In this document: one piece after another, positions 49,112-57,926 of the stretch | Layout of the letters: every line of letters starts with the position of its first letter | How positions within the stretch are numbered: the first letter of the stretch is position 1 | From: Aquiluna sp. | Lineage (GTDB): Bacteria; Actinomycetota; Actinomycetes; Actinomycetales; Microbacteriaceae | Length of the DNA: 64,000 nucleotides | Reading direction: 5' to 3' | NCBI GenBank assembly: GCA_018402685.1 | Contig: JAGYIJ010000002.1 | Span: forward strand, 248,001 to 312,000 | Made by a program: the position numbers and the translations under genes | Notes under the pieces: model-generated | What the model was told of the DNA's origin: nothing | The model's input: only the letters and a program-made list of their open reading frames with translations | Database searches by the model: none

Positions 49112-49854
49112 TTGTTGTTGAAGATGGCCAAGAGGCGCAAAATCTCAACGTAGAGCCAAACCAAAGTTGCGGTGAGGCCGAAGGCCGCACGCCACTCGAG
49201 CTGCTGTGGCCAACCCTGCTGAACACCAACTCTGATGGTCTCAAAATCTAGGTTTAGCGTGAAGGCTGCAAGCCCGACACCAACTAGGGCAATGAGCCAA
49301 CCGAAACCGGTTGTGTAGACGCTCATACCTGCAAGAAGTGCAAAGCCGAGGTTGACCATTGCAAAAATGAAGTAACCAATCAGCGCAAAGGTCATGATTC
49401 TGGTGAAGCGCTCGTTGACCTTGATCCAACCGAAACGGTAAGCGGCAAACATTGCACCTGCGGTGGTGAAGGTTCCGATCACGGCTGTCTGCACGATCCC
49501 GGGCCACATGCTCTCAAAAATGCCGGATAGCGCACCGATGAATACACCCTGAACCAGGGCATAAGCCATCATTACGCCGGGACGGACCTTCTTACCGAAG
49601 CTTGCCCACAGGCCCAATCCAAGTCCAACAAACAGCGCTGGGAGTAGCAGTGCGTAGAGCTCTAGGAACCAGGTGACACCGGCTCCCGCGAGCACGGCCA
49701 AAAACATTGTCAAAACCTTGGAGGTGACACCCTCCATGGTGAAAGGAGCTGAAGTGATGCGAGAAAACTCACCATCAACCTGCTGCTGATCTAGTTGCGT
49801 TGACTGCATGCCAGTGCGCAAAGCTGCGTTAAAAGCTGGGTTGTGAGAAGCCAT
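49108..49854 (-). CDS. Bax inhibitor-1/YccA family membrane protein
   Basis: A 248-residue membrane protein with seven hydrophobic segments. The start MASHNPAFNAA has AAGGA six bases upstream; the longer open frame overlaps the esterase gene and is not credible. The sequence matches the actinobacterial BI-1/YccA branch (long polar N terminus, GVFIGALSGIFE, GLAAFTLNLDFETIRVGVQQ, ending LLAIFNNN). Some BI-1 homologues leak Ca2+ in a pH-dependent way; the physiological role here is unknown. Confidence 0.88.
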   Translation of the reverse strand: MASHNPAFNAALRTGMQSTQLDQQQVDGEFSRITSAPFTMEGVTSKVLTMFLAVLAGAGVTWFLELYALLLPALFVGLGLGLWASFGKKVRPGVMMAYALVQGVFIGALSGIFESMWPGIVQTAVIGTFTTAGAMFAAYRFGWIKVNERFTRIMTFALIGYFIFAMVNLGFALLAGMSVYTTGFGWLIALVGVGLAAFTLNLDFETIRVGVQQGWPQQLEWRAAFGLTATLVWLYVEILRLLAIFNNN

Positions 49855-49888
49855 AACCGTCCTTTTCCTAAATGTGACTGCCGATAGC

Positions 49889-50494
49889 CTAAGCGAGTTC
49901 TCTGGAAATTTCCTGCATATGTGCAGGGGAAATCTGGTGACCGCCTGGGTGAGATAGCCAACTAACTTCCGCCCCAAGGCCCCGCAGCTCCGCCACCCAC
50001 AATTCAGTTGTGGCCTCCGGGGCGTAGGGGTCGTTTTGACCGTTCGCAATCCAAAGCCGCTTACCTGATAGATCGACCTTCGGAACAATCTCAAGCGGCT
50101 TGGTGGAGCCAAACATCACCGATCCCGCTAGTAGCTCGGGGTGCATAACCAATAACGCTGCGCTTGCGTTAGCGCCGTTTGAGAACCCCACCCCATACAT
50201 CTGCGGACCTAGTCCGTACTCCGCAATGGCCAGTTCTAAAAAGTCCTTGAGCTCGTCAACAGCCTGCAAGACAGACTCTTGAACAAATGAGCCATCCGGG
50301 CGACGTTCGAAAAATCGGTTCATGCCGTTTTCTTCGACCATGCCCCGAGGAGAGAGCAAGCTTGCGGTCGGATCTATAGCCGCACCAAGACGAAGTAGGT
50401 CGTGCTCATCAGCACCGGTGCCATGCAGCAAAAGTAGGGTTCTTTCACCCTTTTTCTCAAAAACATGCGGCCTGGTTAGGTCTCTGGGGTTCAA
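49889..50494 (-). CDS. alpha/beta-hydrolase, carboxylesterase (MhqD-like)
   Basis: A 201-residue esterase of the phospholipase/carboxylesterase family. Oxyanion-hole motif LLLHGTGADEHDL, nucleophile GFSNGA, catalytic Asp in NGQNDPYAP and His in HPGGHQ. The TTG start with GAGG six bases upstream lies just after the stop of a ring-cleaving dioxygenase gene. That pairing matches the mhqO-mhqD (quinone-stress) arrangement known in Firmicutes, so a role in detoxifying quinones or catechols is likely but inferred. Confidence 0.8.
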   Translation of the reverse strand: MNPRDLTRPHVFEKKGERTLLLLHGTGADEHDLLRLGAAIDPTASLLSPRGMVEENGMNRFFERRPDGSFVQESVLQAVDELKDFLELAIAEYGLGPQMYGVGFSNGANASAALLVMHPELLAGSVMFGSTKPLEIVPKVDLSGKRLWIANGQNDPYAPEATTELWVAELRGLGAEVSWLSHPGGHQISPAHMQEISRELA

Positions 50495-50495
50495 T

Positions 50496-51431
50496 CTAAA
50501 CCTCAATCCTTGGTAGTGAATTCTCGATTTGTTCGCGGCTGGGCTCGAGCCACGGTGGCAACTTTAGCTTGCGTCCCAATTCCAACAGTGGCTCGTCGAT
50601 GTCAAAACCCGGCTCGTCCGTTGCAATCTCGAACAAAACCCCGCCTGGCTCTCTGAAATAGATGCTCTTGAAGTACTGACGGTCCATGATCTCTGTGACA
50701 AGAACCCCCTTACCTAAAAGCTCCTGGCGCCAACTCTCCATCGTCAAAAGATCCGGAGCCCTAAATGCCACGTGGTGGACGGTTCCGCCTGCTTGCAGGC
50801 CCCGCTCAGCTACACCTGCTTGAACCTGAACAGTTGCGCCTGCGCCACCTAGGCCCATGTCGAAACTTGCTGAATCGCCGCTCTCGCCATGGAGTTGCAT
50901 GCCCAAAAACTCAGTGAGCATGGAGGCGGTTGGGTCAAGGCTGTGCTCGGACAGAGTGATGGTGTGAAGACCGCGAACGGCCATCTCCTGAGGAATATCT
51001 CCCACCCCGTCCCAGCCACTTCTTTGATCGCCGGCAGCGGCAATCAGCTCAAGGCGCATCCCGTCGTTATCGAAAAGCGTCAAGACCTCTGAGTCGCCAC
51101 GGACAACTGGGGCCTCGAATAAAACCCCTAGTCTCTTGGCGCGCTCGTGCCAAAATCCGATGCTCTCAGGTGGCACCGAGAATGCGGTGGCGGTGGTAAG
51201 CCCGGCACCCTCCCTACCGGGAGTAACACCAGGCCAGGGGAAAAACGTCAGAATCGAGGCCGGCCTGCCGGCCTCGTCGCCGTAATAAAGGTGCCAAACA
51301 TTGGGAGCATCAAAATTCACGGTCTGCTTGACCAGCCTGAGGCCTAGAACTTTTGTGTAGAAATTGACGTTTGCCTGAGGATCTGAGGCAATCGCTGTGA
51401 CGTGGTGAATACCGTGCGGTTTTACGTTCAT
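50496..51431 (-). CDS. VOC-family ring-cleaving dioxygenase (MhqO-like)
   Basis: A 311-residue protein with two vicinal-oxygen-chelate repeats: HHVTAIASDPQANVNFYTKVLGLRLVKQTVNFD and HHVAFRAPDLLTMESWRQELLGKG. Probable metal ligands are the His of GIHHVT and of VHHVAF and the Glu of GGVLFEIATDEPGF. Family members cleave hydroquinone or catechol rings, giving tolerance to quinone stress. It is cotranscribed with the esterase. A terminator and tRNA-Ala lie upstream. Confidence 0.88.
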   Translation of the reverse strand: MNVKPHGIHHVTAIASDPQANVNFYTKVLGLRLVKQTVNFDAPNVWHLYYGDEAGRPASILTFFPWPGVTPGREGAGLTTATAFSVPPESIGFWHERAKRLGVLFEAPVVRGDSEVLTLFDNDGMRLELIAAAGDQRSGWDGVGDIPQEMAVRGLHTITLSEHSLDPTASMLTEFLGMQLHGESGDSASFDMGLGGAGATVQVQAGVAERGLQAGGTVHHVAFRAPDLLTMESWRQELLGKGVLVTEIMDRQYFKSIYFREPGGVLFEIATDEPGFDIDEPLLELGRKLKLPPWLEPSREQIENSLPRIEV

Positions 51432-51537
51432 CTTTCCTCCCGCTCTAAGTCAAGCCCCCTAGACAAATCATTATTCCCTGAGACGCTACATGCGCCAATC
51501 TGGGTAGTGGAGAAAAGGAATCTATTCACTCAGGCAT

Positions 51538-51565
51538 AAAAATACCCCGCCAAAGCGGGGTATTT
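51538..51565 (-). terminator. intrinsic terminator of tRNA-Ala
   Basis: A perfect 11-bp stem AAATACCCCGC / GCGGGGTATTT with a 4-nt loop. Read on the minus strand it runs into TATTTTTATG, seven bases after the tRNA. Confidence 0.92.
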
Positions 51566-51571
51566 CTTTTG

Positions 51572-51644
51572 TGGACCTGAGGGGACTCGAACCCCTGACC
51601 CCCTGCATGCCATGCAGGTGCGCTACCAGCTGCGCCACAGGCCC
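51572..51644 (-). tRNA. tRNA-Ala (GGC)
   Basis: A 73-nt cloverleaf: acceptor GGGCCTG with CAGGTCC (one G-U pair), anticodon stem CCTGC/GCAGG around loop ATGGCAT, T arm AGGGG/CCCCT and discriminator A. No encoded CCA. A terminator follows and rsfS lies 25 bases upstream. Confidence 0.96.
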
Positions 51645-51669
51645 AAAGCTAGGACAGTCTACACAATCT

Positions 51670-52023
51670 TTAGCTCGTGGGAACAACCGGGCAGTCTCGC
51701 CAGAGACGCTCTAGAGAATAAAACTCACGCTCCTGCTCGTGCATCACGTGAACAACTAAATCCCCAAAATCTAACAAAATCCAGCGGCCAGTCTCTCTTC
51801 CCTCCCGGAATCTTGGCTTGAGAGATTGCTTGAGTAGTTCATCTTCGATCTCCTCGGCAATAGCCTGTGCCTGGCGTTCGTTCTTTGCGCTGATGATTAG
51901 AAAGATCTCTGCCAGGGCGAAGGGCTCTGAGACATCCAAGGCCACTAAGTCCTCGCCGAGTTTCTCCCTGGCCGCATCGGCGGCCACCCTAAGAATTTGT
52001 TCAGTCTCGGCGCTTGCTGGCAA
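51670..52023 (-). CDS. rsfS: ribosomal silencing factor RsfS
   Basis: A 117-residue protein that binds L14 of the large subunit and blocks subunit joining during starvation. Family features: VALDVSEPFALAEIFLIISAKNERQAQAIAEEI and the C-terminal WILLDFGDLVVHVMHEQEREFYSLERLW. The TTG start is four bases after the upstream membrane-protein gene. Order nadD, membrane protein, rsfS is typical of Actinobacteria. Confidence 0.93.
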   Translation of the reverse strand: MPASAETEQILRVAADAAREKLGEDLVALDVSEPFALAEIFLIISAKNERQAQAIAEEIEDELLKQSLKPRFREGRETGRWILLDFGDLVVHVMHEQEREFYSLERLWRDCPVVPTS

Positions 52024-52026
52024 GAA

Positions 52027-52869
52027 TTAGGCTCCTAGCGAATTGAAGATTGTTATTGAGGCAAGTATTGCAGCAACAGCCATCAGGATTGAAAACAGCC
52101 CAACGGCCCAAGGGCGCCACCAGCCCTTCCGCAAAACGTTTGATGGCACTACGCCCAATGGGCTGCGCTGATCAATCAGATCCTTTGCGCTGACCGGATC
52201 GACGATGGAAATAACACCCGTGACAGCCTCCTCGCTGTCTAAATCAATACCGTCTAGTGCCCCCGTGGTTGAGCCAGTTGGGTCAGGCAAGATGGCGATT
52301 GATCCGGTGGTGAAAACTTCTCCGGTGTCAACAGACAGCGACATAGCCTCGGGTGCACTTTGTAGCACAATGGCTTGCGTGCTTGGTTCACCCAGATAGT
52401 TGGCCCCGCGGAGTCCATCCTCTGGGATCTCAACGTCAATAGCCTGCATTTCATTGATGGGCTGTTCGTAACTTGGTGTCTCTGGCGGCTGCCTCTGCGC
52501 CCTACGCGATTCGCCAACCGCTGGCGGAGATGAGATCCGACTGCGCTCCGATGGAGCCGAATCCTGAACTGGCGCGACAGCCATGTCCTCAGCGGCAATT
52601 GTCTTTGAGAGGGCACTTGCCCTTCCAATGCTGGAAGCTTGGCCAACCCCCTGGGTCATTTCTTGGCGCTGGCGCATCTCGCGCCTGGTCATAGGTCTTT
52701 GGGCTGATTCAGTTTGCACAGGTGGCTCAGATATGGCTTTGGCCGCTGAGTTGACTTCACGCACTATGGGCGTGGAATGTGACGCGCGAGTTTCAGGGGT
52801 GAATGCACTATCCCCCAGTTGACCCGAACGCTCCAGCTCGCGCTGCTGCCTGCGAGTTAGCTCAGTCAA
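52027..52869 (-). CDS. hypothetical protein with C-terminal membrane anchor
   Basis: A 280-residue protein of unrecognised function. It begins with a basic stretch ([16 protein letters not shown]), continues through a long hydrophilic, Ser/Pro/Glu-rich low-complexity region, and ends in one transmembrane helix (about residues 252-275, [23 protein letters not shown]). The TTG start overlaps the nadD stop (TTGA). A protein of this layout is common between nadD and rsfS in Microbacteriaceae. Tail anchoring with a large cytoplasmic part is inferred. Confidence 0.75.
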   Translation of the reverse strand: MTELTRRQQRELERSGQLGDSAFTPETRASHSTPIVREVNSAAKAISEPPVQTESAQRPMTRREMRQRQEMTQGVGQASSIGRASALSKTIAAEDMAVAPVQDSAPSERSRISSPPAVGESRRAQRQPPETPSYEQPINEMQAIDVEIPEDGLRGANYLGEPSTQAIVLQSAPEAMSLSVDTGEVFTTGSIAILPDPTGSTTGALDGIDLDSEEAVTGVISIVDPVSAKDLIDQRSPLGVVPSNVLRKGWWRPWAVGLFSILMAVAAILASITIFNSLGA

Positions 52870-53459
52870 TTGTCCGCTCCATAAAGTTCGTGCTTGGCAA
52901 TGTATTGCACAACACCGTCTGGCACCAAGTACCAAATTGGTTTACCGGCTGTGACCCTAGCCCTGACTGCGGTCGACGAGATTGCAAGTGCCGGGACTTC
53001 CAGCACCTCAATCGCTGCCTGCTCGGTGTCTGGAAGCTCGAGAACGTGACCAGGGCGGCTAACCGCAACGAAGGTTGCCAGGGGCCAAATCTTTTCTATG
53101 TCTTTCCAGACCAAAATCTGGGCGATCGCATCGGCACCAGAGATAAAGAACAGATCCGCATTCGGATAAGTCTTCGCAACCTCTTCCAAGGTGTCGATTG
53201 TGTAGGTGACTCCAGGTCGATCAACATCAACGCGAGAGACCGTAAAGCTAGGGTTTGCCGCAGTTGCGATAACCGTCATCAGATAGCGGTGCTCGGCGGA
53301 GCTGACGGCTTTTTTGTGCCACGGAACGCCAGTGGGAACGAAGATGACCTCGTCAAGTTGAAATGCGTCCGCAACCTCGCTCGCGGCAACTAAGTGGCCA
53401 TTGTGGATGGGATCAAATGTTCCACCCATCACGCCTATGCGTGGCCGCTTTTGATTCAC
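52866..53459 (-). CDS. nadD: nicotinate-nucleotide adenylyltransferase
   Basis: Adenylates nicotinate mononucleotide in NAD synthesis. The 197-residue nucleotidyltransferase has the [12 protein letters not shown] motif (residues 12-23), VPTGVPWHK and the C-terminal [10 protein letters not shown] signature. GTG start. It lies in the conserved proA, small ORF, nadD, membrane protein, rsfS series and overlaps the downstream gene by four bases. Confidence 0.94.
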   Translation of the reverse strand: MNQKRPRIGVMGGTFDPIHNGHLVAASEVADAFQLDEVIFVPTGVPWHKKAVSSAEHRYLMTVIATAANPSFTVSRVDVDRPGVTYTIDTLEEVAKTYPNADLFFISGADAIAQILVWKDIEKIWPLATFVAVSRPGHVLELPDTEQAAIEVLEVPALAISSTAVRARVTAGKPIWYLVPDGVVQYIAKHELYGADN

Positions 53460-53465
53460 GAAAAC

Positions 53466-53642
53466 CTAGTGGCCAGCCTGCTGTGAGGAGCTCTTGTGGG
53501 AGTGACGGTGAGACACGTCGCGATAGGACCAGGTCACTAACGCCAGGCCCATCATTGCCACCAATGCGATAACGCCATAGAGGATGGGCTCCATGGGAAT
53601 CTCTTGGTAGTGAACTATTGCGCCCTCAGCTGCGTAAATCAA
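53466..53642 (-). CDS. small single-pass membrane protein
   Basis: A 58-residue reading frame filling the gap between proA and nadD. TTG start with GGGAG about six bases upstream. It has an amphipathic N terminus, one transmembrane helix (about residues 19-38, PILYGVIALVAMMGLALVTW) and a His/Ser-rich cytoplasmic tail (SYRDVSHRHSHKSSS). Small proteins ending in a YRDVxxRHSHK-type tail occur at this position in related Actinobacteria (from memory). Function unknown. Confidence 0.7.
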   Translation of the reverse strand: MIYAAEGAIVHYQEIPMEPILYGVIALVAMMGLALVTWSYRDVSHRHSHKSSSQQAGH

Positions 53643-53672
53643 TGTGCTCTCCCTTTTTGAACTGCCCCTAGT

Positions 53673-54917
53673 TTAGCCACGGACTTGACCAGATCCCCTA
53701 ATCAACCACTTGGTTGAGGTTAGCTCCCTAAGCCCCATTGGGCCCCTGGCGTGCAGCTTCTGAGTGGATATTCCAACCTCAGCCCCGAAACCAAACTCAC
53801 CGCCATCGGTGAAGCGAGTGGAGGCATTCACCATCACCGCAGCTGAATCAACCTCCGCCAAAAACCGCTCGGCGTTTGGAATGTTGGTAGTCAGTATCGA
53901 CTCGGTGTGGTGAGTGGAGTACTGACCAATGTGTAAAAGTGCGGCATCCAAATCATCCACGACCCTGATTGCTAGCTCGAGAGCGAGATACTCGGTCGCC
54001 CAGTCCTCATCGGTTGCAGGTACTGCGTCACTGATGAACTCAAGTGTTTTGTCGCAGCCATGCACCTTGACACCGTTCTTGGTCAGTTCCTCGCCCAGCT
54101 TTGGGAGCAGTTCAGCTGCGACTTCCTTATGAACCAATAGGGTCTCCAGGGCATTGCAGACCGATGGTCTTTGCACCTTGGAATTCAAAATGATTGGGAT
54201 TGCCTTTTCTAACTCCGCGCTCTCGTCGACAAAAATGTGGACTATGCCATCGCCTGTTTCGATAACGGGAACCTTGGATTCCAAAACCACGGTTTTGATT
54301 AGCTCGGCAGAGCCCCTGGGAATCAAAACATCAATAAAGCCCCTGGCCTGCATCATCTCGACTGCGCCATCTCGACCAAAGTCGTCAACCGACTGCACGC
54401 TGTTCGGATCAAGGCCTGCCTTTTCCAGGCTTTGCTGGATAAGCCGGACGAGTTCCTTGTTGGTCTGAAGTGCCGCGCTTCCTCCTCGAAGAATTGCCAC
54501 GTTGCCACTCTTGATTGCGAGCGCGGCAATGTCGATAGACACATTTGGACGAGCTTCATAGATGCAACCAACAACACCAAAAGGAACTCTCACCTGAGTC
54601 AGCATCAAGCCGTTCGCGAGGGTCATGCCATTGACGACATCACCAACCGGATCTGGAAGGCCAATAATCTCCCGAACAGCATCGGCAAGCCCCTGAACTC
54701 GTTTTTCATCAAGAGCAAGTCGGTCTAACAGAGCCTTCGAGATGTCGTTCCGAACTCCATTTTCAAGATCTAACTTGTTGGCCGCAATGACGCTGCCGCT
54801 GTTCTCTTCAAGCGCCTTGGCAAGATTCTCCAGGGCTTTGTTCTTGACCGAAGTGCTCGCCCCTGACAGCCCCAACTTGGCGCTAGCCGCGCCATCCAGA
54901 ATCTCTTGAATCTTCAT
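53673..54917 (-). CDS. proA: gamma-glutamyl phosphate reductase
   Basis: Second step of proline synthesis: reduces glutamyl-5-phosphate with NADPH. The 414-residue aldehyde dehydrogenase-fold enzyme shows VPFGVVGCIYEARPNVSIDIAALAIKSGN, the catalytic Cys in KVQRPSVCNALET, and the C-terminal RFTDGGEFGFGAEVGISTQKLHARGPMGL. It follows proB by nine bases. Confidence 0.96.
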   Translation of the reverse strand: MKIQEILDGAASAKLGLSGASTSVKNKALENLAKALEENSGSVIAANKLDLENGVRNDISKALLDRLALDEKRVQGLADAVREIIGLPDPVGDVVNGMTLANGLMLTQVRVPFGVVGCIYEARPNVSIDIAALAIKSGNVAILRGGSAALQTNKELVRLIQQSLEKAGLDPNSVQSVDDFGRDGAVEMMQARGFIDVLIPRGSAELIKTVVLESKVPVIETGDGIVHIFVDESAELEKAIPIILNSKVQRPSVCNALETLLVHKEVAAELLPKLGEELTKNGVKVHGCDKTLEFISDAVPATDEDWATEYLALELAIRVVDDLDAALLHIGQYSTHHTESILTTNIPNAERFLAEVDSAAVMVNASTRFTDGGEFGFGAEVGISTQKLHARGPMGLRELTSTKWLIRGSGQVRG

Positions 54918-54926
54918 GAAGGGATT

Positions 54927-55700
54927 CTAAACCGCTGGCTCGAACCAGGTGTGAGTGACTTCTGTCACATCTAGGGATTCAATGTTCGATGACTCCGTCA
55001 ACAAAACTCCAATGCCGGCCATGGTCGAAAGCCTCGCTGCTACCAGCTTGGTCACCGCTCCCCCAGTGCCATAGCCGGTGGAGGTACCGGAAACCTCAAT
55101 GCTCTCTAGATCAAAGTCAAACGGCACAACAGCCAGTCGCTCTGCACCCGGGTCGCCAGGGGGTTTTGTGTAAAGGGAATCAACGTCACTGAGCAAGATC
55201 AGAAGATCAGCACCCAGTAGTTTGGCAACCTTAGCTGCCAGCTGATCGTTGTCACCAAATCGAATCTCCGAGGTAGCGACCGAGTCATTTTCGTTAATAA
55301 TCGGCAGGACGCCAATCTCTAACAACCGCTCGATTGCCAGCAGGGCGTTCTGAGAGGTGTGAGAGTGCTCGAGATTATCCACCGTTAGCAAAATCTGTCC
55401 GGGGATGATTCCATGACCACTCAGTGCTCGTTCGTAACGGCCCATAAGCATGGCCTGACCGATGCTCGCAAGTGCCTGCGAAGTTGGAAGATCGTCGGTC
55501 TTTATGGTGAGGCCCAAAAGCGGAGCCGCGGTCGCGATAGCGCCGGAGCTAACAACCACCAAATCCTTGCCCGCTAGCTGCATGCGCTTGGAAAAATCGG
55601 CAATCAGCTGCAGGTTCTTTTCATTGCCATTGGTAATTGAGCTGGAACCGACCTTCAGTACGATTCGCTTTGCCTTAGCCAAAGCGGAGACGTTACTCAC
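54927..55700 (-). CDS. proB: glutamate 5-kinase lacking PUA domain
   Basis: First step of proline synthesis. The 257-residue amino-acid kinase domain is complete ([11 protein letters not shown] at the N terminus, [55 protein letters not shown]). The C-terminal PUA domain found in most ~370-residue bacterial ProB proteins is absent. The stop is followed closely by proA and the start overlaps obgE by four bases, so the short form is not a frame break. Confidence 0.94.
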   Translation of the reverse strand: MSNVSALAKAKRIVLKVGSSSITNGNEKNLQLIADFSKRMQLAGKDLVVVSSGAIATAAPLLGLTIKTDDLPTSQALASIGQAMLMGRYERALSGHGIIPGQILLTVDNLEHSHTSQNALLAIERLLEIGVLPIINENDSVATSEIRFGDNDQLAAKVAKLLGADLLILLSDVDSLYTKPPGDPGAERLAVVPFDFDLESIEVSGTSTGYGTGGAVTKLVAARLSTMAGIGVLLTESSNIESLDVTEVTHTWFEPAV

Positions 55701-57199
55701 TTATCCTCTTCCTCCAAAAACACGCTTGCCTCACGCACTGCCTGGCGTTCAGCCCTGCCTCTTGCGCGCTCATTCATCATCTCGTAGTACTTTTCGCGGC
55801 GCTCAGGGTTGGTCCTGCGCTGAGTGCCGTCAGCCTTCGAATCTGTTCTGAACTCCTCGACCATTTCGGCAACGGAATCAATCAAAGGTTCCCAATCGAA
55901 CACCACACCATTACCCTCACCAATAATTACCGTTGAGCCCCCGATCGCGCCAGCCTTCAATAACTCATCTTCAACACCTAGTTTTTGCAAGCGTTCCCCT
56001 AGATAACCAACCGCATCAGCATTACTGAAATCAGTCTGAGCTACCCAGCGCTCCGGCTTGGCACCCAGGATTCGATAGACATCCGAGGCGGAGATCGATT
56101 CCTTCCGAACCAAAAATGAAGTCTCTTCTTTCTTGGTGCTGATAAGCGAAAAGCGCTTCGAGGTGGTAGGGATCGATGCGGCTCGAGCACTTGCAACAAG
56201 CTCACTAAGAGCGAAGTTCAGCTCCTTTAGGCCCTCTCGGGAGGCTGTGGAGATCAAAAACACTGGGTAGCCCATGTCTTCAAACTCTTTAGCCACGAAC
56301 TCTGCCAACTCTTTGGCATCTGGAATATCAATCTTGTTCAGTGCCACAAGCTGTGGTCGCTCAATAAGGGGTAGCTGCCCCTTTGGAACCTGGTAATTCT
56401 CGAGCTCTCTAAGAATTACCTTCAGGTCGCTCACGGGATCCCTGCCAGGCTCCAAGGTTGCGCAATCGATCACGTGCAGCAAAGCGCTGCAACGCTCAAC
56501 ATGGCGCAAGAACTCAAGTCCTAGCCCCTTACCCTCACTCGCTCCCTCGATCAGGCCAGGCACGTCTGCGATGGTGTAACGATTCTCGCCGGCCTGAACT
56601 ACGCCGAGGTTTGGATGCAGGGTCGTGAATGGATAGTCGGCAATCTTTGGTCTCGCACTACTCATTGCCGCAATCAAAGAAGATTTACCAGCCGAAGGAA
56701 ACCCGACCAGAGCTACATCTGCAACGGTCTTCAGCTCAAGGACGACATCGCCCTGCCAGCCAGGAACTCCGAGCAGGTGGAACGCTGGGGCAATTCGCTT
56801 GCGACTGGCAAGTGCTGCGTTGCCAAGCCCACCCTGGCCACCCTGAGCAACCAACAGCTCCATACCGGCTTCAGACAGGTCTGCCAGGAGATTACCCTTG
56901 AGGTCCTTGACTACCGTTCCGACTGGGACGGGTAGCACCAGATTCTCACCGCGAGCACCATTGCGGAAATCACCAGCACCGGGACCACCCGAGTCAGCCT
57001 GGCGGTGTGGGCGGTGGTGGTAGTCGAGCAGGGTCGTGGTGTTGTGGTCGGCGACCAAAGTAATAGAGCCACCATCGCCGCCATCGGCACCATCTGGGCC
57101 GGCAAGCGGCTTGAACTTCTCACGCTTGATGGAGGTGCAACCATCGCCGCCGTCACCAGCGCGCAAATGCAGGGTTACCTGATCAACGAAAGTGATCAT
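55697..57199 (-). CDS. obgE: Obg GTPase (CgtA)
   Basis: Large-subunit assembly and stress GTPase. The 500-residue protein has the N-terminal Gly-rich Obg fold ([16 protein letters not shown] to [26 protein letters not shown]), a G domain with GFPSAGKS (166-173), DVPGLIEGA and LNKIDIPD, and a C-terminal OCT domain (about residues 340-430) with a charged tail. It follows rpmA in the rplU-rpmA-obgE order and is coupled to proB (ATGA). Confidence 0.96.
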   Translation of the reverse strand: MITFVDQVTLHLRAGDGGDGCTSIKREKFKPLAGPDGADGGDGGSITLVADHNTTTLLDYHHRPHRQADSGGPGAGDFRNGARGENLVLPVPVGTVVKDLKGNLLADLSEAGMELLVAQGGQGGLGNAALASRKRIAPAFHLLGVPGWQGDVVLELKTVADVALVGFPSAGKSSLIAAMSSARPKIADYPFTTLHPNLGVVQAGENRYTIADVPGLIEGASEGKGLGLEFLRHVERCSALLHVIDCATLEPGRDPVSDLKVILRELENYQVPKGQLPLIERPQLVALNKIDIPDAKELAEFVAKEFEDMGYPVFLISTASREGLKELNFALSELVASARAASIPTTSKRFSLISTKKEETSFLVRKESISASDVYRILGAKPERWVAQTDFSNADAVGYLGERLQKLGVEDELLKAGAIGGSTVIIGEGNGVVFDWEPLIDSVAEMVEEFRTDSKADGTQRRTNPERREKYYEMMNERARGRAERQAVREASVFLEEEDK

Positions 57200-57257
57200 C
57201 TTGCCCTCCTAGCAAAAGAGGCGAGCCACAACGGCCCGCCTCGATTGGAAAAATCTG

Positions 57258-57509
57258 TTATTTGTTGACGATGTTTACCACTCGGCGACCAGCCTTTGCG
57301 CCGAACTCGACGGCTCCAGCTGCCAGCGCGAACAAGGTGTCGTCCTTGCCCTTGCCAACGTTTACGCCCGGGTGAAAGTGGGTGCCACGCTGACGCACGA
57401 TGATCTCGCCTGCGTTTACAACCTGGCCATCGTGACGCTTTACGCCAAGTCGCTGCGAGTTTGAGTCGCGACCGTTGCGAGTGGAGCTAACTCCCTTTTT
57501 GGATGCCAT
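57258..57509 (-). CDS. rpmA: 50S ribosomal protein L27
   Basis: An 83-residue basic protein near the peptidyl-transferase centre. Sequence [21 protein letters not shown] and [19 protein letters not shown] are diagnostic. There is no N-terminal extension of the kind that is cleaved in Firmicutes. It lies 11 bases after rplU. Confidence 0.97.
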   Translation of the reverse strand: MASKKGVSSTRNGRDSNSQRLGVKRHDGQVVNAGEIIVRQRGTHFHPGVNVGKGKDDTLFALAAGAVEFGAKAGRRVVNIVNK

Positions 57510-57520
57510 TTGTCTGCTCC

Positions 57521-57826
57521 CTACTTAATCTCGGTGACCTGAACGCGGGTGAGGTCCTGACGGTGCCCCTGGCGCTTTTTGTAGCCGGTCTTGTTCTTGA
57601 ACTTCTGAATAATGATTTTCGGCCCACGGGTCTGCTCTAGCACTTCAGCCACAACCTTGACCTTGGCAAGCGCCTTCTGGTCGGAAGTTACCTTGTCGCC
57701 ATCAACTAGCAACACAGCAGGCAGCTCAACGGTGCCAGACGATGCGGCAATGCGGTTCATGGTGACGATGGTGCCCACCTCGACCTTTTCCTGGCGGCCG
57801 CCAGCACGAACAATTGCGTAAACCAC
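57521..57826 (-). CDS. rplU: 50S ribosomal protein L21
   Basis: A 101-residue 23S rRNA-binding protein. I chose the GTG start ([18 protein letters not shown]) with AGG seven bases upstream because L21 begins there in all families; the longer open frame runs into the leader. First gene of rplU-rpmA-obgE-proB-proA. A promoter and a leader hairpin are visible upstream. Confidence 0.96.
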   Translation of the reverse strand: MVYAIVRAGGRQEKVEVGTIVTMNRIAASSGTVELPAVLLVDGDKVTSDQKALAKVKVVAEVLEQTRGPKIIIQKFKNKTGYKKRQGHRQDLTRVQVTEIK

Positions 57827-57852
57827 TTCGAAACCTAACTTTGAAAGAATTC

Positions 57853-57872
57853 GCCCAAATTCTAAATTGGGC
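57853..57872 (-). promoter_or_regulatory. hairpin in the rplU leader
   Basis: GCCCAA and TTGGGC form a 6-bp stem with an 8-nt loop in the 5' leader, ending 26 bases before the rplU start. It is a candidate for feedback control by a ribosomal protein, as known for L21 leaders in other phyla, but no consensus can be matched by eye. Confidence 0.35.
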
Positions 57873-57883
57873 AACAGCGATGA

Positions 57884-57913
57884 ATTCTAGTGAATAAACC
57901 GCAGTTTGGTCAA
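57884..57913 (-). promoter_or_regulatory. sigma-70-type promoter of the rplU operon
   Basis: TTGACC (57913-57908), an 18-bp spacer and TAGAAT (57889-57884) on the minus strand form a near-consensus promoter. Transcription would begin near 57877, giving a leader of about 50 nt containing the hairpin. Confidence 0.8.
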
Positions 57914-57926
57914 CACTATCGAGGCG

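Noticed and set aside
49855-50112. N-terminal extension of the BI-1 protein
   Set aside because: Lies inside the esterase gene; a proper start with ribosome-binding site is present at 49854.
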